Source: Aphidius gifuensis
Lineage: Eukaryota; Arthropoda; Insecta; Hymenoptera; Braconidae
Direction of reading: 5' to 3'
NCBI RefSeq assembly: GCF_014905175.1
Contig: NC_057790.1
Location: 3,534,001-3,598,000 of the forward strand
Length of the DNA stretch: 64,000 nt
A model generated the notes under the pieces. It did no database searches. It saw only the letters and a program-made list of their open reading frames with translations, and had not been told where the DNA came from. Of the stretch, positions 13,601 through 26,100 are shown piece after piece. The position numbers were made by a program, and so were the translations under genes. Numbering within the stretch: the first letter of the stretch is position 1; the number at the start of each line of letters is the position of its first letter.

Positions 13601-15321
13601 TCCAAAATAAAATAAATTTGTTGTTATATTAAAGTTAATTATTTGTTTATTAAAATTTTTTTTCAATTTACAGGATGTTGCTCAAAGAGAAGATTTACGT
13701 CATGTTGATGTGTGCTCTGTTGATCCACCAGGATGTACTGATATTGATGATGCATTACATTGTAAAGATTTGGAAAATGGTAATTTAGAAGTGGGCGTAC
13801 ATATTGCTGATGTATCACATTTTATTAGGCCTGGTACTGCAATTGACAATGAAGCTGCATCAAGAGCAACAACAGTCTATCTTGTTGATAAACGTATTGA
13901 CATGGTACCAGGTAAATTAAATATTTTAAATGAAATTATTATGGTTTATTTTATAATTGTTTGAAATATAATATTTCGTAAAATTTATTTTATTAGGATT
14001 ACTCAGTTCCAATTTATGTTCTCTTCGTGGAAATGAAGATCGTTTTGCATTTTCATGTATATGGGAAGTTGATCATGATGCAAATATAATAAGTTCTAGA
14101 TTTACAAAATCAATAATTAGATCACGTCGTTCAATGACATATGAAGAAGCTCAATTAAAAATTGATGATCCATCACAAGATGATGCTCTTGCAAAATCAT
14201 TAAGAAAATTAAATATACTTGCTAAAAAATTAAAAAAACGTCGTCTTGATAATGGTGCACTTGTTCTTGCATCACCAGAAATACGTTTTCAAGTTGATAA
14301 TGAAACCCATGATCCAATTGATGTTGAAGCTAAAAAATTACGTGATACAAATTCAATGGTTGAAGAATTTATGTTGTTAGCAAATATATCTGTTGCTGAA
14401 AAAATTGTACAAGAATTTCCTGAATGTGCAATGTTACGTCGTCATCCTGAGCCACCACATATTAATTTTGAGCCACTTATTAAAGCTGGTAAACATCAAG
14501 GTTTTGAAATAAATATATCATCTGGTAAAGAACTTGCAAAATCACTTGAATCAGCATATAAAAATGATAATCCATATTTTAATACAATGCTTAAAATATT
14601 AGCAACACGTTGTATGATGCAAGCTGTTTATTTTGTAAGTGGTATGGTACAACCATCTGAATTTTTCCATTATGGTTTAGCTTGTCCAATTTATACACAT
14701 TTTACATCACCAATTCGTCGTTATGCTGATATTATTGTCCATCGTCTTCTTGCTGTTTGTATTGGTGCTGATGCAACATATCCAGATTTACTTGATAAAA
14801 AGAAAAATCATGCACTTTGTCATAATTTAAATTATCGTAATAGAATGGCACAATATGCTGGTAGAGCATCTGTTGCATTAAATACACATTTATTCTTTCG
14901 TAATAAAGTACAAAATGAAGATGGTTATATACTTTTTGTACGTAAAAATGCACTACAAATTCTCATACCAAAATTTGGTCTTGAAGGTACATTATATCTT
15001 AGTAAAAAAGGTGAAAAATCAGTTGTTAATTTTATTCATAATGAGGAAGAACATACACAAACATATAATGACATTGTATTCAGATCATTTGATCCAGTTG
15101 TTGTACAATTAAGTCTTGACAGATCAAATGTACAACATGAAAAACTTGTTTTTAAATTAGTTAAACCAGAAATACCTGGTTTTAGTGTATCATCATCATC
15201 ATCAGAAATAATCAATGAAAAAATTGTAGAAGAGCCAAAAAGAAAAGCATCACCAGAAGATATGATAATTGATGCACCAGTTCAAAAAAAAGAACGAAAG
15301 AAAAAAAATAAAAAACATTAA
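10605..15321 (+). CDS. DIS3: Exosome complex exonuclease RRP44 (DIS3)
   Basis: DIS3 is the catalytic subunit of the RNA exosome, degrading RNA 3'-5' and also cutting it endonucleolytically. Eight exons: 10605-10658, 10742-10915, 11018-11363, 11428-11657, 11740-12018, 12110-12394, 13674-13911 and 13997-15321, total 976 residues (human 958). The start aligns with the conserved MLK-x-K N-terminus. Exon 2 carries the CR3 cysteines (C31, C36, C39) and the PIN-domain acidic residue in LLDTN (D69). Cold-shock domains follow. The RNB active site DPPGCTDIDDALHC begins at residue 473, with D473, D479, D481 and D482 present, so both nuclease sites look intact. An S1 domain and a Lys-rich tail end the protein. 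The large intron 12395-13673 houses a complete antisense gene. A poly(A) signal lies near 15410, and ACSS3 converges 250 bp away. Confidence 0.97.
12515..13479 (-). CDS. Small coiled-coil protein nested in a DIS3 intron
   Basis: Four exons on the minus strand, high to low: 13479-13250, 13175-13012, 12944-12826 and 12760-12515. All junctions keep phase and have GT..AG borders, giving 252 residues. The start chosen is the second ATG (MNNQLK); the first, at 13524, would add 15 mostly hydrophobic residues. The protein is Lys/Glu/Asn-rich with helical, heptad-like stretches over residues 1-150, a motif SRWETIKQ, and a less structured C-terminus containing FFFPPRQIEI. Size and layout recall small kinetochore, augmin or dynein-associated coiled-coil subunits, but I cannot name it. 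It lies wholly inside DIS3 intron 6 on the opposite strand. Confidence 0.75.
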
Positions 15322-15571
15322 ATAATCATTATTACAATTTTATAATTATTTTTCTTTTTTTTTTTTTTCTTTTTACAGTGTTCATAAATTTGTATGTAAA
15401 TTTGATTTTGAATAAAAATAACAATTCATAATTTTATTGTTTTTTTTTTTAAATTAAATAAAGACAAAAAATTTATTAACAATTATATACCATTTTATTA
15501 AATTATTATTGATAATAGTTATCTAGCTTATTTTCGTTTTTTTTAAATTTTATTTTAAACTTTATAAATCA

Positions 15572-18500
15572 TCATTGTGGATCTGGTGCATTTTTTGCAT
15601 AGCCCAATTTTTTAAGTGCACGTTTTATATCAGCAAAAACATTTGGATCCTCAATCGTACTTGGCATCTGAAAAAATAAAACAACCATTTAAATGTAATT
15701 AATAAAAAAAAAAATTCATTTAACGATAAACTATTGCAAACAATATTAACTTTTTACATTAAACTTTAATAATAAATCAACGTTAGCAATACAACTTTAT
15801 TTCATCAAACCGGAAGCGGAAATTTACCAATAGTTTTTATTTCTAAACATGATATATTGACAAAGAAAAAATAAAAAAAATAAGTTTATTTTCATTTAAA
15901 GATCTCATTTGACCAATCTATTTATTTAAACAATTGAAAAGAAAAAATATATATATACCTTTATAGTTCTTGAACGTGCCAAATCAGCGATTGATTTACG
16001 TATTGTTTTACCAGATCGTGTTCTAGGCAGTGCCTTAACAGCAGCAGCAAGTTTAAACGATGCTATCGGTCCAATGAGTTTTCTAATACTCTTAATTAAT
16101 TCTTGATTAATTTCCGATTCATTTTTTGCACTATCTATATTATTAAAAACACGTAAAATAAATTTATCAATTAAAAAATAAAATAGTAATAAATATTTCA
16201 TCTAAATTGATATTATATTTCGACAAGTATAAATAGAAATTAACATACCATTTTTCATAACGTACAAACAAAGAGGTATTTCGCCTTTTGATGATTCAGG
16301 AACTCCAACAACTGCTGTATCAACAATATCAGGATGACTTAAAACAACATCTTCAAGAGCTGATGTTGATAATCTGTGACCAGCAACATTTATAACGTCA
16401 TCGTCTCTTGCAGTTACATAAACATATCCATACTCATCAATGTAACCAGCATCCATTGTGTCATAATAACCCTTGTTAAAAATTTATATTAGAAAAAATG
16501 AAAAGGAATATATTTATAAATATATGCATTGCAAAGATAATTACTGGATATTTTGAAAAATATATTTCTTCAAATCTATCAGATGCTTTGTAAAGAGTTG
16601 ACATTGTTCCTGGTGGAAGTGGTAATTTAACAACAATTCTACCAAGTTCATTAGCAGTTGCTTTACTTCCATCTTTTCGTAAAACTTGTACTAATAATTT
16701 TTTAATTTAACATTATTATTATTATTTTATTATAAATATTTTTAAATTTTTTTTTTATGCAATTATTATTATACCATTGTAACCAGGAAATGGCATTCCA
16801 GTTGTGTGTTTTGGTGGATTTGTACTATGACCAAAACCAAGACATGATGCTGTTATTGCATGTCCAGTTTCAGTTTGCCACCAATGATTTAATATTGGAA
16901 CTTTAAATACTTTTTCAGCCCAACATTTTGCCTCATAATCACAGTGTTCACCAGCAACAAAAACTGTTTTTAATCTTACCAAAAAATAAAAGCATTTATA
17001 ATTATTTTTATTTCAATATATAAAAGTTTTTTTTAATTTAAAATACATACGATTTTGTTGAATACTGTTTGCCAAGTTTAGTTTCAGGATCAGCACGTCG
17101 AAGAATTCTAAACACAGTTGGAACTGTGAATAATGCATTGACACCATGTTGCTCAATTAATCTGTATAATTAAATACAAATTTAGTAGTAATTTTTTTTT
17201 AATAAAAATAAATCGATTAATTCGAAATATAAATGATTATTTTTACTATTAAAAAATAGTAATTTAAGAATAATTAATTTATATTCAATGAATTATTTAC
17301 TGTATAATTTATTTATAGAAAAAAAATTATTGATAACCTAAAGTATTGACTGGCATCAGGTGTTCGATCTGGTTTACCTTCATACATAACACTAGTAGCA
17401 CCATAAAGTAGTGGTGCATAGCATATATATGACAAACCAACAACCCATCCAAGATCAGATGCTGCCCACCAAATTGAATTTTTATCCATTCCGTAAATAG
17501 CTTTCATTGTCCAGCACAATGTTGCAATATGTCCACCAATTGGTCTTAGTACACCTTTTGGCTTATCTAAATACAAAAAAAAAAATAATATATTATTATA
17601 TTACAACAATTTAACAGACAATGAATTTAATTTAATTTGTTTTACCAGTTGTGCCAGATGTGTATAGAATATATAGTGGATCATTTGCTTCAACTGGCAC
17701 ACATACATGAGGCTTTGATTTACTTACTAAATCATTCCAATCATACTGATAATTTTTTAATTTTTCTTCCCATACATTTTTACGTTGATAAACAATACAC
17801 TTTGGTTTTCTTACTGATATTAAATCCATTGCTTCATCAATCATTGTTGTGTATCTAAAATTTTATTTTTAACAAATAATTAATTTTATTTATTTAATAG
17901 TTAGAAATTATTATGTAATTAAAATATAATTAACTGAATTATTTTTGTAGGCTCAAGTCCACAACTAGCAGCAATTATAACTTTTGGCTCAGCATGATCA
18001 ATTCTTGTTGCCAATTCTTTTGGTGCAAAACCTGTTAATTTTATATTACAAAAAAACAAAATAATTATAGTCTTTTTTAATCTCAATGTAAGCAGTTATT
18101 ATTTTTTTTTTTTTAATAAAAGTAAATAAATTTAATATATGGATAAATTATAATCGATTGAGGGTATCTACTCGTTATTCAATTCACACATTCAAATTTC
18201 AAGCCAATATAAACCTTGAAGTAAGCCAAGTTTATAGCATACTGATAAGAAATTTTTTTATCTTTAAAAATTCATATTGATACAAGCAAGGGAAAAATGA
18301 ATCTATAAATTTAAAAAAAAAAAAAGAAAATAATATAAATTAAGGAATTTAATTTATACTCAATAATATTGTATATATAAATAAATATTTTTAAAATTTA
18401 TTAATAAATAATTACCACCAAATACAACAGAATGTACAGCACCAAGTCTTGCACTAGCAAGTATTGCAATAATTGTTTCTGGTATAAGAGGCATATAAAT

Positions 18501-20144
18501 AAGTACACGATCACCTTTTCTAACTCCCATGTCAAATAATGCACCAGCAAGTTTTGATGTTTTATCAAGTAATTCATCGTATGATACTTTACGAATTGTT
18601 GATGTCAAAGGACTGTCATGTATCAAGGCAATTTTTTTACCATAACCAGATAAAACATGACGATCAACTGCATTATGACATGCATTTAATTCACCTCCCA
18701 CGTACCTGATATTGAACATTTCATAGAAAAATTAATCGAAAATTCAATTTACAAGGAAATTGTCTATTTATAAACAAATTTTTTTATTTTAAACGAAATA
18801 TACTCTATATTTTATAAAAAAAACAATCAATATGATATTTTAATATTTAATATTTTATTTATAATTATTTTTACCATTTTGTAAATGGTTCATTTGTATT
18901 ATCAAGTACTTTTTTCCATGGTTTACTCCATTCAACACATTGTGCAACTTCACCCCAAAATTCATCTGGATATTCAATTGATTTTTTGAATATTTCATCA
19001 TAAATTTTACTGTAATATGGATTTTTATTAACAATTAAATCTGAAACAAAATTATCGATATTTTAAATAACAAATTTATTTTAGTAAATTATTCATTTAC
19101 TTTTTTTTTTTTTTAATATAGATAAGTTAAAATTTTAAATGACGGGAATATATTAAATTTAATTTAAAAAAGATACTATTCAATTTTTTTGAATAATATT
19201 TATTTTTTAAAACTTCTTGGTGTCATCGTTGTCATCGTTGTCATTTTTTTTTTATTTTTTTTTTTTAACTTCTTGCGTTCTTTTCCGTTTCTTCTATCTT
19301 TTTTTTATTTCTATAATATGAATTATTCATTTTACGAATGTACCCAAACTTTGTATATAGTAATTTTCAGTTTTGTTGTTTTTTATTTTTTTTTTATTAC
19401 TTTACCTTCAAGGTAAATATATAAATAAAATAAATAAAAAAAATGTACTGACACGTAACTTGAGGGTTACGTTATCAAAACATGAAAATATTATGAACAA
19501 TATATGGGGCTAACAAACACCCCATTTGGCATTTAATACAGGATGTTAATGTTAAATTTTATTTTAGGGTGACAAACAGAAATAAACATAAGGAACAAAG
19601 CTTTATTCTTCTTCGAGCTGTTGACTAAATTTCTACTGAAGTTTTTCTCTTGTTTTATTTTGTATTATTCATCATTTTATAGGTATTGTTTTTTTTTTTT
19701 TTTTATCAATTATTATTTGATAAATTAGCCTTCATTTGTAGAATATAAAATGATACTTTTTTTTTTTTTTTTTGGTATGAAATTTTGATACTGATTCAAA
19801 CTCAATGATACAGCATTTATTTTTTTATTTTATTTTTTTTTCAACTATTTATTGTTTATTTATTTGTAATAATGATACAGCAGTGTTATTAAATTTATAA
19901 AATACAATGAGTAATACAATATTACAAATGAAAATTGAGAATTGAAATAATGAAATTTTATAAAAAAAAAAAAAAAACAATAATAGATTTGAAATTTAAA
20001 TTATTTTTTACATGAAATATAAAACTCACCACTTTCATCTCCTTTTCGTGGACATTTTGATCTGACAATACAAGAATCTAATGTCATATCGGTGTCATCT
20101 TGGACTTTTGAATCCAGGTAATCCGTATTTACTTGAGCCAGCAT
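15572..20144 (-). CDS. ACSS3: ACSS3-type short-chain (propionyl) acyl-CoA synthetase
   Basis: ACSS3 activates propionate and other short acids to CoA thioesters through an acyl-adenylate. Twelve exons, high to low: 20144-20030, 19040-18875, 18705-18416, 18031-17935, 17854-17646, 17566-17338, 17161-17051, 16974-16775, 16690-16545, 16471-16249, 16134-15959, 15667-15572. All phases agree; the product is 685 residues, against 686 for human ACSS3. Visible landmarks are the AMP-binding P-loop YTSGTTDKPKG (residues about 285-295), WWAASDLGWVVG, NHWWQTETGH, the hinge ARDDDVINVAGHRLS, and the C-terminal catalytic lysine K638 in PRTRSGK. The P-loop has Asp where Gly is usual. The N-terminus from this ATG is acidic and does not look like a mitochondrial presequence, so another first exon may exist. 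The gene converges on DIS3. Confidence 0.93.
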
Positions 20145-23100
20145 TACGTTACAGATAAATTCGTATTACAATAATGTCAAATTGTCAATGGGTATTAATA
20201 AATATCCACAAGAATTAACTTCATACACTAGAATTTTTTTTATATAACAAATTTTTATTTAATTATTAATTTAGTATGTTTAAAAAAATATTGTCAAAGT
20301 GTTTTGTATAAATTTCTTTGAATAATAAATATTTATAAAATTTCAAATTGAGAAAAAACAAATATAAAAAAATAAAAAAAATAGACCTAAGTGTAAATTA
20401 TTTGTAAGATAAATAAAAATGTAATAATCAAAGCTTTCAAAAATAAACTTTTCAATAATTCAATCAGTCAATCAGGGTGAAAAAAAAAAAAAAATAAATT
20501 CTATTTTGATAGAAAAGTTTGTTTATTTGTGATATTTTGTTTTTTTTTTATGAAAAAAATACTGATAAATAATTAAATATTTATTTCCATGTATTCTACT
20601 GATGATTAAAAAAATAATTGAAAAAATCGCCATTACTGGGATTGTGGAAAGAGCTTTTTTTTTTTCATTAATCTAATAGCTGGTAAATTTATAGTTATTA
20701 CAGTGGGAATTATTTGTAATGATATTGTATGAAAAAAAAAAAAATGTATAAAATAAATTAAAAGTAACAATCAACAAGTGATTTTAATTAGTTGTTTTTT
20801 TTTTTCTTGCAAGTTTAATCTATTTTCAAACGAAAACTTTTATCTTTGACATAATTTTTATTTCTATTTTTGTTATATAAAAAAACTAACTGAAAAACTC
20901 ATCTAACACGTTGTAACTCAATTTGATACCCTCTGAAAAACTTCACTCACGATATTTGTTGCTATTTGTAAAACTTTTTGAATAAAAAATATAAATAAAT
21001 TTTTTTTTACACTCTCGAATAAACAAATATATAAAATATATATGTGTTTATTTTGATAGAAAGTTACCGACGAGCTCACATTGACAAACTGATATAAATT
21101 TTCAATCGAGCTCATCGAAAAGTTGACTAAAATATGTAAAATTTATTCAACTTAACATAATGAACATTAACAGTTGATAAAATGACAAAGATAGAATAAT
21201 AAAAAATAAAAAAAAAATCACGTTATTGAATTAATTACCTGGATGACCCTAGATATCATTGTGGCCAATGTTCAATTGAATTAATTAAATACAAAAAGTT
21301 ATAAATTAAAAAAAATACGAATCATATTAAAAACATTATATAGAAAAAAAATTACATTATATAAATTAATCATTAAAAAAAAATTAATTGTAATAATATT
21401 TTTAAAAAATAAACAATTTTCTATGACAAAAAAAAGAAAGAAATTTTCATTTATTTCTATTTTTTTAATTGTGTCATTAAACAATCGGATGATTTTTTTT
21501 TAATTCAATAAGTATTTTATAATTTAAAAATACAGGAAATGTGTCATCGATATATTTTATTTATATATTTTTACATGAATCACCTTGCTTTGAAATTCAT
21601 GCAAGGAAAAGACAATAATTTAGTTGAAGAAATTTTGGTAAATGATCATTGTGGGTGTGACATTTTTACAATAAAAAATTAATAATAAAAAAAAAAAATA
21701 AATAAAAGTCAATTAGATAAATAAATATGTATATTGTATATGCGTAATTTTAAAGACAATTTGAATTGTTGTAAATGCAATTGAGTCGACAATGTCGTGG
21801 TCCAAGTTAACTGTCTAATAAACCAAGCCAAGCACGTCAGACACGTACATATTACAGTGTCGATGTTGGCGTTGTGGAAAATGAGAAAAACATGTTGAAA
21901 AAAATAAAAAAAACAGCTACAAGTAAATAAAATAAATAAAAAAAAAAAAAAGTTAAAAAGAAAAATATCAAAATAAATTGTAAGAAAAAAAAGTAAATGA
22001 GGAAAGAAAAAAAAATATATTGAAATATATATAAAAGATGAAAAAGCAAAAGTTTTTTTTTTTTATGTCACAAAGATATAGATAATACATTTTCGTAAAT
22101 CAAATTTTGTTCGTACTATTCGAATAGCAAGAAAAAAATAATCCGTCAAATTAAATAAAAACAAATAAAAAATTTTGGCTATTTTTTTTTTTCTATAAAT
22201 TTGAAAAACTTTTATTTTGATGATATATATTATAAATAATATTATTATATAATAAAAAAATTAATAAACAGTGTAATTTTGTTCATTTTTTAAATTTAAA
22301 ATATAAAAAATTTCATGTCTCTGTTGAATAAGTCATTTATGAGTCTTAAAATTTGATATGAAAAATGAAATAATGTAAAATTCATAATAATTTCAATGTA
22401 TGTAAACGATGGATTATAAAACGATATTTTTAAATTTTAAATTTTAAATAACATTGTAGATGGAGAAAAATAAAAAAATTTAATGAATTAAATATTTATA
22501 AATGTTAATAAATTAATTTTTACGATTGCATAATTTTTGTGATTGAATTTTTTTGAATAATAATTAATTGTCAGAAAAATACTTATCAAATTATTCAACT
22601 AGACATAAAATTATAACTTGAATTAACTTTTCTACTTTGCAAATTTATATTTATAAAATTTTTTTATTTTTTTTTAAACACCTGATGCCTGAAATATTAT
22701 TATTTTTATTTTTAAATTTTACGGTAGAAATACTATCCAGCCACGATGACGTACATAATATTTTTATTTTTCTATTAAAACACACACATTGTTGACAGTC
22801 AGATTTCATGGAACACATACGACCTGTTCTCTTGGGATTATAAAAAACAAATAAAAGTAATTATTTTCGATTTGTAATTTAAATTTATTAAGATGTATTT
22901 TTTTTAAATTTAATTTAAGACAAATAAAAATGATTAATTAGTCTAAAGGCTCAATCAATGATATCATAATACTTTATAAAGTTAAAAAAAATATAAATTA
23001 AACATTCAACAATAATCTATTAATCAAAAATTTATTTGAATAAAAAATTAACGTCTCTCGATCGTAGTATACAGTAGGTGGCAGAATTACGTGATTAGAA

Positions 23101-26100
23101 TTTCGATGATTTGTAAGTAAAAATAGCATCGAACATTCTTATCTACAACAGTAAAATTTAAAGTGCGCGCGTAAATGCACAATAGAAAAAATAAAAAACT
23201 TGCTTGAAGAAATAAAAAATAAATGTAAAAATCAAAACTAAAATAATAAAAATAAAATGTCAAATATATTGAAAAAAATTTGAAGTTTTTAAATTAAAGG
23301 GTTAATGAATAAATTGTTTAAATTTAAATTATCAAGTAGAAAATGGAATTTTATTTTATTTGATAAAATGACAAATTGACAATTTATAGTCGTTCACAAT
23401 TTTATATATAATAAACCCTTATTTAAATCAATCACACAGTATATCTTCTCTTATATTTTAATGAAATTTTATTCTAATTATAATTTTTTCAATCTTTAAT
23501 TAACTTATTTTAAAACAATAAATTTCAAATGAAAAATGTGAGAATTAAAATGAGTTTTGAAATGGATAAAAATTATTTAATCAACCACTTGTGATTCTAT
23601 TTTTATAGTAAATTGAAAAATTTGATTTAAAAAAAAATTAAAATTAAAATTAATTGTCTTGAAAAAAAAGAAGAATAATATTTAAAATTATAATTATTAA
23701 TCAGCTAAAACTTCAATCAACTGTCTGACTAATTTTTAAAAAATTTTAAATTCTTTTTTTTATCCAAAATTAAATTGTGATATTTTAAAATAATTTGCCT
23801 TTACCTGGATATACTGTAAATACAATACTGAATATAGCCTGAAGCCGAATAAATAATGAAAAAAAAAAGCACTGAGTTATGAAACAAAAATGAAATATTA
23901 TTATCGATACGTTAAATATAATAAATTTATTTCTATTATCATTTTTACAATACCCAATTATTCAAGAAACTTATAATTAAAAAAACATTTCTATATTAAT
24001 AAAATCAAAACAAATATTCATAAAATAACAACACTCATCATTTTCCTCCATAAATATTAAATTTCATTTGTAAAAATAAATAATTATATTTAATAATAAG
24101 TTGATGGATGAATAATTTTAAACTCTTGTAATTTGTTTGAAAATTATTTTATTTTGTATGATGACAGATTGTCATTGTAATTATAACAATCATTATATTA
24201 ATTAAATTAATAACATCAATGTTACACATGTCAATGACCACAACCTTTTGCTTTCGGCATTATTCAAAAAAATTTTGATTACAAATAATTGATTCAATAC
24301 TCAAATAAATTTGAACAGTCTCCTCGATATAATTGACATTTGTAGAAATTTTCCGTCAATACAATATATCTCTAATTTTTATTACCTCAATAATTTTATA
24401 ATTCCAAATCATCATAATCTTCGTATATATTTTTCAACAATTTTATACCTATTTTATTCATAAAAAAAAAATTACTCCAGCTTCGTATGATGAATATTTT
24501 TATTTAAAAAAAAAAAAGAAGTTTCCTGATTTTACAAAAATATAAATACTTTTCTATTATATATAAAAAAAATTGCATAATTTTAAAAAATATATATTTT
24601 AAATTAGACAATTTAAAAACCGAAAAAAAAAATACAATAATTGTTGTATTATAAAAACTTGTTCAATGAAATAAAAAATATTAAAGAAAAAGTAACCACA
24701 TATAATTGTCGTAAAAATTTATGTTGATAATAAAAATCATATAAAAGTTGATAATTAAATTCAATAAATTATTATCTATCCTTGTGATGGCTGATAAAAA
24801 TATGAGTAAAAAAAAAAAAAAAAAAATCAATTGTTTGCTTATGAAAGTGTACGTGTAATGGACCTTTGACAGGCACAGTTATCACCTTGTAATAAAGCTT
24901 CGTTATCATCTCTTTCTTTACTTCCTCTCTTTACCTCTCATGGCTTTATGATATTTTAGCGAAACAGTGAAACAGTGAAACTCTTACAACCGCGTGGGTG
25001 CGGAAAAATAAGCTAAATAAAAAAAATTATATCTATTGACCAACCCCGAGTGGTCGACATTTAAGAAAAAATATATAACAGAAATTTCAGTCGACACAAA
25101 TTATTTAAAAAAAAATTCATAATTTATGATAATTTATTTATTCATTTTTTAAATTATTTTTTCATTTTTCAGTGCATTTGTTTATCTACCTGTTAAATTC
25201 AACATAAAAAGAATAAATTTTTATATTTTTTTTTAATTTTTTTAATACAAGTTTTTGTGTTTTTATTGTTGAAATAAAATTAATTAAATATATATTGTCA
25301 TTGATGGAAAATAACGAGGTAAATTATACACTATTTCTCTAACAAATTTAATTACATTGATAAATTTTAAACAGCAAAATATTAATAAACAAGGAGAAAA
25401 TTTCTTATCAAAGAATAAGTTATGAATGAATTGCCAATTAATATTCAACAAAAGATATTTTTAAAATTAATTTTATTATTATTTCTTAATAATACAGTAT
25501 AAAAACACCAATGTTATTAAATTAAGTAACTGAAATATTATTCATTATTATATTGTTAATAACTTTTTTCATTATATAATTATTTTTTTGTTCAATATTA
25601 AGCTAACTACTTTTCAAGTTTTATAGAAAAGAAAAAAAAAATATATAGAAAAGCTTTATATTATTTTTTTTTTTTTATCTATCAAGTCTTTATTGTAAAA
25701 TGGCTTCCAAGAAGTTCTAAATATGTTTATTCAAAAGATAAAAGTATTTTTTAAAAATTTTATTTCATCAAAAATTGATTGCAAATTTTTTTTTATTTAT
25801 TTTTGATTTATATTATGTGGGTTTTTTTTTATTTCAAATGTTATGACGTAAACCGGTGTAAATCCAGCATATTGCAATGTACAATAAAAAAAAGAAAAAA
25901 AAAAAAAAATTCATACATTTAAAAAATGACATTACTGTATGAATTTATTTTGCAATTTTTAATATTTTTTTTTCTCGTTTTTTATGGTTGATGTATTGTC
26001 GTCAATTTATTCATTGACTTGAAAATAACAATAATGAGAAAATGATGTTCCTTGGTATGATTTGTGTATGAATATTTTGAAATATATAAATTTAAGTTAG

